The position numbers and the translations under genes were made by a program. 64,000 bases of DNA from JAFAFN01 sp963707555 (GTDB lineage Bacteria > Actinomycetota > Acidimicrobiia > Acidimicrobiales > Microtrichaceae): assembly GCA_963707555.1 (NCBI GenBank), contig CAVPQM010000004.1, positions 1-64,000 of the forward strand, read 5' to 3'. Positions 30,352 through 40,800 of this stretch are shown here, piece after piece. The notes below the pieces were generated by a model. That model was given only the letters and a program-made list of their open reading frames with translations. It did no database searches and was not told where the DNA came from. How positions within the stretch are numbered: position 1 is the first letter of the stretch; every line of letters starts with the position of its first letter.

Positions 30352-31965
30352 TCAGTGCAGGTCGACGCCGCGCACGGCCGCTCGGAGCTCGGCCTTGCGC
30401 ACCTTCCCGGCGCTCGTGCGGGGCAACTCCTCGACGACGCGGACCTCGGTCGGCCGCTTGTGAGCGGCGAGGCCCTGTCGTTCGCAGTGCTGCGCCAGGT
30501 CGTCCGCCGACGGTGCGGCCGAACCCGGACGGACGACGACGACGGCACAGACCTGCTCGCCGAAGAGGGGGTCGGGAACGGCGATCACCGCGGCGTCGGC
30601 CAGGGCCGGATGTGTGGTGAGCGCGGATTCGACCTCGGACGCCGAGATGTTCTCGCCGCCTCGGATCACGATGTCCTTCACCCGGTCCGTGACGATCAGG
30701 TAGCCGTCGGCGTCGAGGCGTCCGAGGTCGCCGGTCCGGAACCAGGTGTCGAGGAAGGCCTCCGCATCGAGGCTCGGGTCCTGGTAGCCGAGGAACTGCC
30801 TGGGGCCACGGGTGAGGATCTGCCCCTCGTCGCCGGCGGCGACGTCGCGGCCGTCGCCGTCGATGAGGCGCACGTTGGTCAAGGGGATCGGATGCCCGTC
30901 GGTGTGGTGCCGCTTGTCGGCAGGGGTGTCGGGGTCGCTCGTGCACACCGCGGGGTGCTCGGTCGAGCCGTACGTGCGCCACGAGATGATCCCCGCGTCG
31001 GCAGCACGATCGAGCAGCGCCGGCGGCACGGTCGCCGCACCGCACAGGAACCGCTCGAGCGAGTCGATGTCGCGCCCCGTGCGCTCGGCCTCGTCGAGCA
31101 GCGTCGCGAGGAAGAACGGGGTCCCCGAGCTCGCCGTGATCCGGTGGGTCTCGATCGCCTCGACCGCTGCCCGCGCGCTCCAGCGGTCGAGCACCACGGT
31201 CAGCCCGCCGACGCAGAGCGGTCGGAGCAGTCCGATCACGGCCGCGACGTGGCCGGCGGGGAACGTGACCAGGGTTCGTCCGTCGCCAGGGCCCAGGGTG
31301 AGGCCGAACAGCATCGTCTCGTGCGTGTGCCGGACACCCTTGGGGGCGGCCGTGGAACCGGAGGTGTAGATCACGCAGGCGACGCTGTCGGGTCGCACCG
31401 ACGTGCGGTCGGGCTCGGGAGCCTCCGGGAGGGCCGAGAGGGGAGTGGTCCCGGGCGGCGCGTCGTCGCCGAGCACCAGCACGCGGTCCAGCCCGATCCC
31501 CGCCGCGGCAGCAGCGAGCGGCGCAGCGATGTCGGATCCTCGCCACGAGGGCGGCACGATCGCGGTGCGGGCACCGGTCTCGGCTGCGACGTGGGCGACG
31601 TCGTCGATCGATGCCCCTGCGACGATCGGGACGACGACGGCGCCGAGCCGCCACAGCGCCGAGAGCGCCTCGACGCTCGCGCCGTCCGCCGCGGCCTGGA
31701 TGATCACCGCGTCACCTGCACCGATGCCCGCGGCGGCCAGGCGGCCGGCGAGCCGTAGGGCGGCCCGCTGGATCTCCGACAGCGTGGCTGCGTGCTCGTC
31801 GCCGTCGACCGCCGAGAAGATCATCAGGTCGTCGGGGGAGTTCGCGGCCCCCGTCTCGATCGCGTCGGCGATGGTGACCGGCGGGTAGCACCCTGAGTCC
31901 CGCCAACCCGAGCGCAGCGCCTCGCGGGCGGCTCGGGACGCGTCGACGGCCGAATCGCTCACCAT
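30352..31965 (-). CDS. AMP-dependent acyl-CoA ligase/synthetase
   Basis: A 537-residue ANL-superfamily enzyme. The P-loop is VIYTSGSTAAPKGVRHTH, the adenine motif YGSTEHP, and the hinge TGDLGRLDADGYL followed by DRVKDIVIRGGENI. The C-terminal Lys is in PRTSAGKVRK. GGAGGA sits 5 bases before the ATG at 31965, which I prefer over the ATG at 32040. It would activate a carboxylic acid as its CoA thioester. It is divergent from the DUF1214-sulfotransferase-TetR-P450 operon, and control may be shared. Confidence 0.9.
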   Translation of the reverse strand: MVSDSAVDASRAAREALRSGWRDSGCYPPVTIADAIETGAANSPDDLMIFSAVDGDEHAATLSEIQRAALRLAGRLAAAGIGAGDAVIIQAAADGASVEALSALWRLGAVVVPIVAGASIDDVAHVAAETGARTAIVPPSWRGSDIAAPLAAAAAGIGLDRVLVLGDDAPPGTTPLSALPEAPEPDRTSVRPDSVACVIYTSGSTAAPKGVRHTHETMLFGLTLGPGDGRTLVTFPAGHVAAVIGLLRPLCVGGLTVVLDRWSARAAVEAIETHRITASSGTPFFLATLLDEAERTGRDIDSLERFLCGAATVPPALLDRAADAGIISWRTYGSTEHPAVCTSDPDTPADKRHHTDGHPIPLTNVRLIDGDGRDVAAGDEGQILTRGPRQFLGYQDPSLDAEAFLDTWFRTGDLGRLDADGYLIVTDRVKDIVIRGGENISASEVESALTTHPALADAAVIAVPDPLFGEQVCAVVVVRPGSAAPSADDLAQHCERQGLAAHKRPTEVRVVEELPRTSAGKVRKAELRAAVRGVDLH

Positions 31966-32109
31966 CGCGATCCTCCGGTCTGCCATCCGGTCGCCTGCCG
32001 TCCGCCCGCTTCCTCGCTCATCCCGACCCCCATCCGGCAAAGAGTATCCTCATTCCCTGTCCGGGGTGCCCTGCCGGATCGGGCCCCGACCTCGGGTCGG
32101 GCGCCTGCA

Positions 32110-32146
32110 ACTTACTCATTGCAAGTCCTACTTACGAACAGTAAGT
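32110..32146. promoter_or_regulatory. Two tandem operators over a leaderless promoter
   Basis: Site 1 (32110-32126) is ACTTAC-N5-GCAAGT and site 2 (32130-32146) is ACTTAC-N5-GTAAGT, starting exactly 20 bp apart. Site 1 covers the -35 TTGCAA (32119-32124); site 2 covers the -10 TAAGTT (32142-32147), with a 17-bp spacer. The GTG at 32154 follows the -10 by 6 bases. The TetR encoded in the same operon is the likely binder. Confidence 0.75.
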
Positions 32147-32153
32147 TCGCTGC

Positions 32154-33260
32154 GTGGCGACAGATCCTCCGTCGACGGAAGCGGCATGGGATGCGCTCGT
32201 CGAGGGCCTCCGCGCTGCCGGCGAGCAGCTCGCGGCGGACACCGCCGACCTCGGTCCCGAGGTCCGGGCGGACGGGTACCGGGCGCTCGTGCGTGCACTG
32301 AACAACCAGCTCGGCCGGTTCGAGGTCGATCGGGACCGGGCCGAGCTGGTTCCGTTCAACGGCTGGCGCGAGAAGATGTTCATGGACAACCCGGACTTCC
32401 GGTACTGGGTCGCCGACATCAAGGACTCCCGCCGCTACCGGATCTCGGGAGCGGTCGGCGATGCCGTCTACACGTCGATCACCGTGTACTCGCGATCGGG
32501 TGGGATCGACACGGCGGCCGCCACGAGTCGGATCGACAGCGACGCGCTGGCGCTCGACGCCGCCGGACGGTTCACGGTCACGCTGTCGCCGGACGAGGCG
32601 GGGGACCACTCGGCAGATGGTGGCGACCGGCTGCTCCTGCCCGAGGGGGCGACGGCGGTCTGGGTGCGCCAGTTCCACCACGACGCGGCACGGGACCAGC
32701 TCGGCTGGTGCCGCATCGATCCCGTCGACGAGATCGACGCGCCGCCCGGGATCGAACCGGACACGTTCGGGCGGCACCTGACGCGCCTGGGTCGCAGCAT
32801 CGCAGCGTTCCCCGCGATCTTCACCGCCTCGATCCGCGACGACCTGGCCCACCCGAACGAGGTGCGTCACTGGTCCGAGATGGTCGGCGGTGCCGGCTTC
32901 ACCGAACCGAACATCCATTACCTGAGGGGGTCGTGGCAGCTCGACGAGGGTGAGGCGCTCGTCGTCGAGGGCCACCCACCGCCGAGCCGGTACTGGAACG
33001 TGCTGCTGTACAGCCGCTTCCTCAACTCCCTCGACCACCGCAGCCGGTCCGTCACACTCACCGACGGCAGCGCCCATCTCGTCGACGGGCGGTACCGCCT
33101 GGTCATCTCGGCGACCGACCCCGGGGGAGCGGGGGACTGGCTCGACACCGAAGGCCGGGACTTCGGCCTGTTCGTGTTCCGGTTCCTCCAGCCCGAGCAC
33201 GAGCCCGAGCTCCCGAGTGTTCGGCGGTGCCGCGTCGACGAGCTCCTGGACGACACATGA
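32154..33260 (+). CDS. DUF1214-domain protein
   Basis: A 368-residue protein. The C-terminal half (SRYWNVLLYSRFLNSLDH, then WLDTEGRDFGLFVFRF) matches DUF1214, common in mycobacteria and steroid- or lipid-degrading actinobacteria. The N-terminal region (ELVPFNGWREKMFMDNPDF) is shared with long family members. No catalytic function is established for the family. It is first in the operon, with a leaderless GTG start, and its stop overlaps the sulfotransferase ATG (ATGA). Confidence 0.8.
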   Translation: MATDPPSTEAAWDALVEGLRAAGEQLAADTADLGPEVRADGYRALVRALNNQLGRFEVDRDRAELVPFNGWREKMFMDNPDFRYWVADIKDSRRYRISGAVGDAVYTSITVYSRSGGIDTAAATSRIDSDALALDAAGRFTVTLSPDEAGDHSADGGDRLLLPEGATAVWVRQFHHDAARDQLGWCRIDPVDEIDAPPGIEPDTFGRHLTRLGRSIAAFPAIFTASIRDDLAHPNEVRHWSEMVGGAGFTEPNIHYLRGSWQLDEGEALVVEGHPPPSRYWNVLLYSRFLNSLDHRSRSVTLTDGSAHLVDGRYRLVISATDPGGAGDWLDTEGRDFGLFVFRFLQPEHEPELPSVRRCRVDELLDDT

Positions 33261-34485
33261 GCGGCTGGCGCCCTGCACCGCGGAACGAGATGGCGCGAGC
33301 CGCGATCGACGCCGCCGAGGCCGACCGTCGAGCGCGCCCGGAGCGGTACCGCCTCGACCCGGACGACCTCGCCGCGGCCGCCGTGAAGCACCCGGGTGAC
33401 GAGGACCGCTTCGAAGCGGGTTGGCGCGAAGGACTCGAGCAGTACCTCGGCTCGGCCCGCGAGGACGGTCGGCTCAACGCGTTCGGGCTCGGCATGGTCT
33501 CCATGACGGCGATCTCACGGCTGCGGGCGGGCGCGACGATGTCGCGCTTCATCGAGGCCGATCCCGGACGCGTGGCATCGACGCCGGACCGTCCGATCTT
33601 CATCACCGGCGGTTGGCGCACCGGCACGACGTTCCTGTTCCGGCTGCTCGCGACCGATCCGCGGCTGCGAGCGCCGCTGCCCATCGAGCTCGGCAGCCCC
33701 TGCCGGCTGGCGGGCACGACCGACGACGAGCGAGAGGCGCTGATCGAGGCGAGCGTCGCCCGCAGCGAGATGCTCTACGCGATCAACCCCGAGCTGCGGG
33801 CGATCCACGACTCGGGGGCACGCATGGCCGAGGAGTGCGGTCTGGCGATGGGCGCCGACCTGCGCAACTGGGGGTTCTCCTCGACGACCCGGCTGAGCAG
33901 CTACTCGCACTGGCTGGCGGGGCAGGATCTCGGGCCGAGCTACCTCAGCTACCGGGACGTCCTCCAGATCCTCGACCGCCACGACGGTCGACGTTGGGTG
34001 CTGAAGGCACCGCCGCACACCGCAGAGCTCCCGAGCCTGGTCTCCGCGTTCCCGGGGGCCGTGGTCGTGCGACTGCACCGCGACATCGTCGAGACGGTCG
34101 CGTCGGGTGCGAGCCTGTTCGCGGTGTTCCGCTCGATGTACAGCGACGAGGTCGACGCCGCCGACGTCGGTCGGTTCCAGGCCGACCAGACCGAGCTCTG
34201 GCTCCGGCGGGCGACGGAGTTCCGCGCCGATCCGGCGTCGACGGCCGCGACGTTCGTCGACCTGGACTACCGGATGCTCGTGAGCGACCCCGTGGCCGCG
34301 GTCTCCCGCGGTGTACGCCGCGGCGGACCTCGACCCTCCGGCGGACCCGACGGCGTTCGTCGAGGCGTACCACGACTCGCACCCGCGGCACGCACACGGC
34401 ACGCACCGGTACACCGCCGCCGACTTCGGGCTCGACGAGCACGAGCTCCGCGAACGGTTCCGCGTTCCTGGCGAGCGCGCGATGA
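33257..34485 (+). CDS. PAPS-dependent sulfotransferase family protein (frameshifts near the end)
   Basis: About 409 residues of the Sulfotransfer_3 type. The 5'-phosphosulfate loop is TGGWRTGTTFLFRLL and the 3'-phosphate site is VVVRLHRDIVETVASG. KAPPHTAELPSLVSAFPG is also typical. An extra C at about 34302 and an indel near 34462 break the frame; corrected, the end reads RERF then AFLASAR. ATGA overlaps join it to the DUF1214 gene before and the TetR gene after. Such proteins in lipid-catabolic clusters may act on sterol-like alcohols (inference). Confidence 0.82.
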
Positions 34486-35074
34486 GCTCGCCACGTCGAC
34501 GCATGACGGCCGAAGCGCGCGCGAGCAGCTGCTCGATGCGTGTGCCGCGATCGTCGACCTCGAGGGCTTCCACGCCGCGACGATCGAACGGGTGGCGAAC
34601 GAGTGCGGGGTCACCCGCACCGTCGTCTACCAGCAGTTCGGTGGCCTCGACGGCATGCTCGACGCGCTGGTCGAGCGGGCGAGCGAGCGTGCCGGCGCCG
34701 CGTTCGCCGAGGCGACCGCGACGGGTGGCGAACCGAGCGTTCGCAGCGCCATGTCGCGGGTCCTCGACGCCGTCGACGCCGACCCCGCCACCTGGCGGAT
34801 GTTCCTCGTCGCTCCCCAGATCGGGCCACCCACGTTGGCCGCCAGCCTGGCCCGGGGTCGAGCCACGATCCGCGAGGTCAGCATGTCGGCGTTCGAGGAC
34901 GGGCCGGGTGCGCCCGAGGACCCGGAGCTCGCCGCTCGCATGCTGCAGGTCGTCGCCGACGAGCTGGTCCGGCTCCGACTGGCCGACCCGAGCGTGTACA
35001 CCACCGAGCGGATCCTGGCCCAGATCGACGAGGTCACGACGGCGCTCCTCCGCCCCCGGCGTGCACGCCGATGA
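34482..35074 (+). CDS. TetR-family regulator (frameshift near the start)
   Basis: About 197 residues. ATIERVANECGVTRTVVYQQF is the helix-turn-helix, and LDAVDADPATWRMFLVAPQI begins the ligand domain. The ATG overlaps the sulfotransferase stop. The early frame (MSSPRRRMTAEAR) joins REQLLDACAAIVD only after correcting a GC-dinucleotide run near 34520. It is coupled to the P450 gene by ATGA. It probably controls its own operon through the tandem operators at 32110-32146. Confidence 0.82.
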
Positions 35075-36262
35075 GCACTTCACGAGCTGTCGGGTTCGAG
35101 CCCCGCAGCGAGGAAGGGTGGCGCGATCCCTTCGGGATGTACCGGGACCTCCGCGACCACGATCCCGTCCACCACGTCGAGCGTGGTGACTACTGGGTGC
35201 TGTCTCGACACCGAGACGTGTTCGACGCAGCACGCGACACCGACCGGTTCTCCTCGGCGCAGGGGCTGACGCACCTCTACGACGACGTCGCGTCCGCAGG
35301 CCTCGAGGTCGTCCGCCCGATGGTGTTCCTCGACCCTCCTGAGCACACCGAGTTCCGGCGGCTGGTCGCCAAGGGCTTCACGCCGCGGCAGGTCGACGAG
35401 ATCGAGCCGGCCGTCCGGGCGTTCGCCGTGGAACGCATCGAAGCGCTCCGGGAGCGCGGCGGCGGTGACATCGTGACGGAGCTGCTCAAGCCGCTGCCCA
35501 CCTTCGTGGTGGCGCACTACCTCGGCGTCCCGGAGGCCGACCGTGCCCGCTTCGACGGCTGGGTGCACCGCGTGGTCGCCGCGTCGGCGACCGGCGACGT
35601 GCTCGACGACGTCCGACACGGTCGCCGAGATCTTCGAGTACTTCACTGCGCTGATCGAGGTGCGCCGCTCCGACCCCGGCGACGACACCATCTCGCACCT
35701 GGTGCACGCCGGCGACGCGTCCGGCGTCGACCCGATGCGGATCCTCGGGTTCGCGTTCACGATGATCACCGGCGGCAACGACACCACCACCGGGCTGCTG
35801 GGCGTCGGGCTCGACCTGCTGCACCGGTCGCCCGACCAGCAGCCCGCCCTCGCCGGCGATCCTGGCCTGACCGACGACGCCGTGCACGAGCTGTTGCGCC
35901 TGACGAGTCCGGTCCAGGGACTCGCCCGCACGACCACGACCGACGTCGAGATCGATGGGACCACCATCCCGGCGGGACGCAAGGTGCTGCTGCTCTACGC
36001 GTCGGCCAACCGCGACCCGCGCGAGTTCGGCGACGACGCGGACGTCGTGCGCATCGATCGGCGGGCGCAGCGGATCCTCACCTTCAGCTACGGCGCCCAC
36101 CACTGCCTCGGTGCTGCGGCAGCGCGGCTCATGGGTCGCGTCGTGCTCGAGGAGCTGATGGCACGGTGCCCCCGTTTCGCCGTCGACGGCGAGGCTGCGA
36201 CGTTCGCGCCGGGCAACTTCGTGCGCTGGTACCGGACGCTGCCCTTCGTGCCCGAGGCCTGA
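35071..36262 (+). CDS. Cytochrome P450 (one frameshift)
   Basis: About 396 residues. The I-helix oxygen motif is GGNDTTT, the ExxR region is ELLRLTSPVQGLAR, and the haem-Cys loop is FSYGAHHCLG. Removing one extra C near 35613 joins GDVLDDV to DTVAEIFEYF. It is a soluble class I bacterial P450, similar to CYP124/125/142-like enzymes by overall layout only. It is the last gene of the coupled operon; a ferredoxin partner is not encoded nearby. Confidence 0.88.
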
Positions 36263-36317
36263 ACGGCGGCGGACGTTCGCACGGCTCAGTCGTCGGTGTG
36301 GAACCTAGAGTCGCCGG

Positions 36318-37116
36318 ATGCGAGGAAGATGGATCGCCGCGTCGATCGTCGTGATCGCGCTCGTCGGGATCGGGATCGGGGTGTTCCTGACCGTGCGCGA
36401 CACCTCCCGACCGGTCTCGGTCGACGAGGCGAAGGCCCGCACGACGTCATCGGTGGCACCGGACGGCGACCCGGTCGCCCGCCGACCCGAACCCGGTGTG
36501 TACCGCTACGAAGGGTCGGGCACCGTGTCGGCTCTCGGTCCCACCGCTGTCGCAGAGCCAGGGGCCGTCCATGCCCGCCACGGTCGAGTTCGGCGAGGAC
36601 GGGTGCTGGACCTTCCGCATCGACTTCAGCACGAACCAGTGGCAGTCGTGGGAGCAGTGCCCCGACGGCGACGACCTCGTCGAGGCGGGCGGTCAGTCCT
36701 GGCAGCGATGGATGATCGGTGCGACGGCGATCACCAACCTGAGCGACTTCGTGTGCGACGACGCGACGATGCTCGCCCCGGCGGAACCGACGGTGGGCCA
36801 GGAGTGGCCCGGTCGCTGCGTCGGCACCAACGAAGCGGTCGACGGTGAGTCGATCTCGGAGGGCACCCTCCGCTTCATCGGCGCCGAGGACCTCGACGTC
36901 GGTGGCACGACCGTCGCCACACACCACTTCGTGCGGGAGCGGACGATGTCGGGCACCCAGGTCGGCGCCGAGCGCACCGAGGTCTGGTACACGGTCGACT
37001 CCGGCCTGCCCGTGCGGAACGAGCGCTCGGTCGAGGCCAGCACCGGGTCCCCGATCGGCGAGTCGACCTACACGGAGTCGGGCGAGTTCCACCTGGTGTC
37101 GGTCGAACCCGAGTGA
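36318..37116 (+). CDS. Membrane-anchored exported protein of unknown function (one frameshift)
   Basis: About 265 residues. An N-terminal helix (IAASIVVIALVGIGIGVFL) anchors or exports a domain with several Cys (EDGCWTFRIDFS, WEQCPDGDDL, FVCDDATM, GRCVGTNEA). The C-terminal part (HHFVRERTMSGTQVGAERTE) is beta-rich. An extra C near 36563 breaks the frame. No family is recognised; similar anchored beta proteins are common in Acidimicrobiia-type genomes (impression, not searched). Confidence 0.65.
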
Positions 37117-37161
37117 GTGGCGGCGACCGAACGGGCGCGTGCGTCGACGATCACCGGTCGG

Positions 37162-37626
37162 TCAGACGGGTCGCTCGTACTCGCCCTTGATGACGAAGTA
37201 CGAGCCGCGGATCGTGCCGGCGAGCTTCGACTTCTGGCGTGCGAACTTGAACGAGCTCAGCTCGTCGGGCACGTCCATGCCGTCGGACAGCTTGAACCCG
37301 ACGGCGTGCTTCTTCGGGTCGTCGAGCACGTTGATCGCGAGGCCGCTCTCGTAGAACACGTACACCCAGAGGACGTCGTCGACCTCGACGACGGCCGCTT
37401 CGAGCGGCGGCGACTCGATGACGATGTCGCGCTCCTCCTTCAGGATGCGGGTCACCCAGTCGACCAGGTCCTTCGCCTCGGACGCCGGTCGCACGGTGAA
37501 CTGCTCGTCGAACTTGTTCGTGAAGTAGCGGGCCTCGTTCGCCCGGAGTCCGGCGAGCGCGTCCGCGACCGGTGACGATTCGAGTCCGGTGGTCGACACG
37601 TCGACGAAGTCCACTGCGTAGCTCAT
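37162..37626 (-). CDS. Hypothetical cytoplasmic protein
   Basis: A 154-residue soluble protein starting MSYAVDFVDVSTTGLE and ending SYFVIKGEYERPV. The composition is unremarkable, with a mixed alpha/beta pattern (DLVDWVTRILKEERDIVIE) and no membrane helix or signal. No family is recognised. The 266-bp divergent gap to the giant surface protein holds two AACTTC words 10 bp apart (37801 and 37811) and is otherwise featureless. Confidence 0.65.
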   Translation of the reverse strand: MSYAVDFVDVSTTGLESSPVADALAGLRANEARYFTNKFDEQFTVRPASEAKDLVDWVTRILKEERDIVIESPPLEAAVVEVDDVLWVYVFYESGLAINVLDDPKKHAVGFKLSDGMDVPDELSSFKFARQKSKLAGTIRGSYFVIKGEYERPV

Positions 37627-37891
37627 CGGGGGTCCTCCGATCGTTGTCCGTACCGCCAGCGTGGACGATCCGGTCGTCCGGTGCTTCTCGATTCCTGCTC
37701 GGTCCGAGGTGACGCCTCGGGTGTCGCGTCTGGCGCGTCCGTGCGCCGCGGCGTGGTGACAGCGGCGCTCGACACCCCCGCGTTGCGTCCCCACTCGTTG
37801 AACTTCACTCAACTTCGTGCGTGCCGCGCCGACGGGCTTGTCGAGGCCTCGGGTTCGTGCACACGTCCCGGAGGGCGGAGGAAGGACGAGC

Positions 37892-40800
37892 GTGAACGAA
37901 CGAACCCCTGAGGAGCGCGGCTCTGAACGCGACGGGTCGGAAGGTCATGCACCGTCGACGACGCGGCTCGCGGGGCACTGGCGGGTCATCACCGCACGGA
38001 TGCTGGCCGTGCTCCTGGTCGCCGCACCCGTGACGGTCGGCGCGGACCGGGCGGCCGCGGTCGAGAACCTGCCCGGCACCTCGCTCGACACGCCGCAGAG
38101 CCTCTTCGCGTACGTCGACGCCGGTGAGCTCGTCGACGTCCTGTTCACCAAGGTCGACTCCGGTGCGCCGGGCGGTCCGGTCACCGTCACCCTGCGCCGT
38201 CCCGGGGCGGCTGCCGCGACCTGCGACATCGCTTCGGGTGCCGCGGTCGGCACCGTCTGCCAGTGGACCGACCAGGTCGCGACGCAGGCGGGCATCTGGG
38301 AGATCCAACACACCTCGTCACCCGATTCGGCGGTCAGCTGGTCCGTCGACGTGCACGACGGCACGACGGTGATCCCCGGTCGTGTCTGGTCGACAGGGCA
38401 CACCGTCCGCCAGGCCGCCTCCGACGACGTCACCCTCTGGTACCGGGGGGAGCACGGCCACCTCTACGAGACGACCTTCCACGGGATCGACGGCCGGTCG
38501 ACCACGTTCCCGCGGATGCCGTCGGCGTGCGCACACCCGGCACGTGCCTCTCGACGTACCGCAGCGTCGCGGCGACCGATCCCGCAGGCTCGATCGCCGC
38601 GGCCGACGAGTGCGGCGCCCCCTACAAGCTCTTCTTCGAGCCACCGGCGCTGGATCTGCCGGCGACCGCGACCTCGTGGGACGGCACGACGACCTGGGTG
38701 AACCCGGCAGTCGCCACCCCGACCATCACCAGCGCCGAGTTCGTCCCCGACGACGCCCGGCAGTCGCAGCGGCTCGATCGACGTCGCCGTCTCGGGCTTC
38801 ACGGGCCAGCTGACGGTCCAGGTCGACGCCGACCACGACGGCGTGTTCGACGGGCCGGCGGACGTCGCGCTGCGGGGTTGGGCGAGCGACGGCGCCGCGA
38901 GCGTCGACTTCGACGGCCTCGACGGCGCCGGCACTGCGATCCCGGTGACCCGGGCGATCACCGCTCGCGTCCTGATCGATCGGACCGCCGAGCTCCACCT
39001 GGTCGCCGACGACGTCGAGCTGCTCGCCGGGGGTGTGGAGCTCACCTTGCTCAACGGCCCCGAACCCGGCCGGACGACGCTGCACTGGAACGACACCGGG
39101 CTCGCCGCGAGCGCCTGCGGCACGCCACCCTCCGTCGCCGACGGCAGCGCCGGCGTCGCGAGCGACGGCGGCGTGCACGGCTGGGACGCCGCCGGCTGCC
39201 CGCCCGACCGGGCCGGTAGCTGGGGCGACGACCGCCTGATCGACCACTGGGCCCACCTGCCGGTCGACGTGTCGACCGACCTCGAGGTGCCCGGCGCGCT
39301 CCCGCAGCTCGTCAAGGCCTTCGGCCCCGACGAGATCCCGGTGCACGGTCGGTCGACGCTGACGATCACCGTCGCGAACACCGCTGATCGACTGGCTGCC
39401 ACCGGCTGGTCGTTCACCGACACCCTGCCGGCGAACGTGACGATCGCCTCGCCGGCGCTCGCGACCACCACCTGTGCCAACGGCACGGTGACCGCGACGG
39501 CCGGCGGGTCCACGGTCTCGGCTGCCGGTGACCTGCTCGCCGGTCAGGCCTCGTGCGCCGTGTCCGTCGACGTCACCGCGTCGGTCGCCGGCACCTACCA
39601 GAACTGCTCCGGCAACATCACCGCCGTCTCCGGCCTCTACCCGCCCGAGTGTGCGTCGCTCACCTGCACCGACAACGACGTGAGCACACTGCCCGACTTC
39701 TTCGTCGACTGCACCGTGCCCGCCGAGCCCAAGGCGGTCGACTTCGAGATCCAGGAGCGCTGGCGCTCCGGCAACATCACCCTCGCCTACCAGACGCCGC
39801 TCGTCGGCGACCTCTACGGCACCGGCGTGCCCGTCGCGGTCGTCGCCGGGAACCTGAACTACAGCACCAGCACCGGAGTCCCCACCCGACTCGCCTCCGG
39901 ACTCCGCATCGTGCGCGCCAGCGACGGCGCACTGCTCGACACCATCTCCACGCCGCGCTTCGCGTGGTCGGGCCACGCCGTGACCGTGCTCGCCGACGTC
40001 GATGGCGACGGCACCGGTGAGATCATCCTCAAGGCGAGCAACAGCGGCACCGTGCCGATCGAACACCGCGGTCGCCTCATCGCCTACGGCTACGACAGCG
40101 GGAGCGCGAGCTGGGCGCAGCGCTGGGTGTCGGACCAGCGCTACGACTACGCCGAAGCCAACGGGCGTGGTGGAGCGAGCCTCTCGGTCGCCGACTTCAA
40201 CGCCGACGGCATCCCCGAGGTGTTCGTCGGCAACCAGATCTTCAACGCACGCACCGGCGTCCGGCTCGCCGCAGCCGGTGGATCCGCGGACGCCGCCGGC
40301 TGCGCCCGCCGCAGCGGTGTCGGCTGCTTCTGGGGCCAGACCGTCGCGGTCGACATGGACGGCGACGGTGATCTCGAGCTCGCCGCCGGTGATGTCGTCT
40401 ACGACGTCACCATCACCGACCCCGCCTCATCGGCCGGCAACGCCCTGACCGTGGCAGCGCAGGCCGACCAGTCGCTCGCAGGTATCGGCGACGGCTGGAC
40501 CGCGGTCGCCGACATGGACCTCGACGGACGACCCGACGTCGTCGTCGCACGGATCGGCACACCGACCAGCTCCGACGCGATGGTCGTCTACGTCTGGGAC
40601 GGCCGCACCGGTCACGTCTCGAGCGTGTTGACCGGCATCGGCACGGGCGGCGGAGCGCCGATGATCGGTGACATCGACGGCGACGGCGCGCCCGAGATCG
40701 TCGTCCAGAACGGCCGCCTGCGCGCCTTCGACTACGTGGTCGGGACGGGCCTGGCGGTCAAGTGGAACATCGCGACGACCGACACCTCGGCTCAGACATC

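Noticed and set aside
37119..37161. Possible GACCGA/TCGGTC terminator between convergent genes
   Set aside because: Six-base arms with a long loop; not convincing.
37797..37816. GTTGA/TCAAC and two AACTTC words upstream of the surface protein
   Set aside because: Arms are short and several overlapping readings are possible, so chance cannot be excluded.
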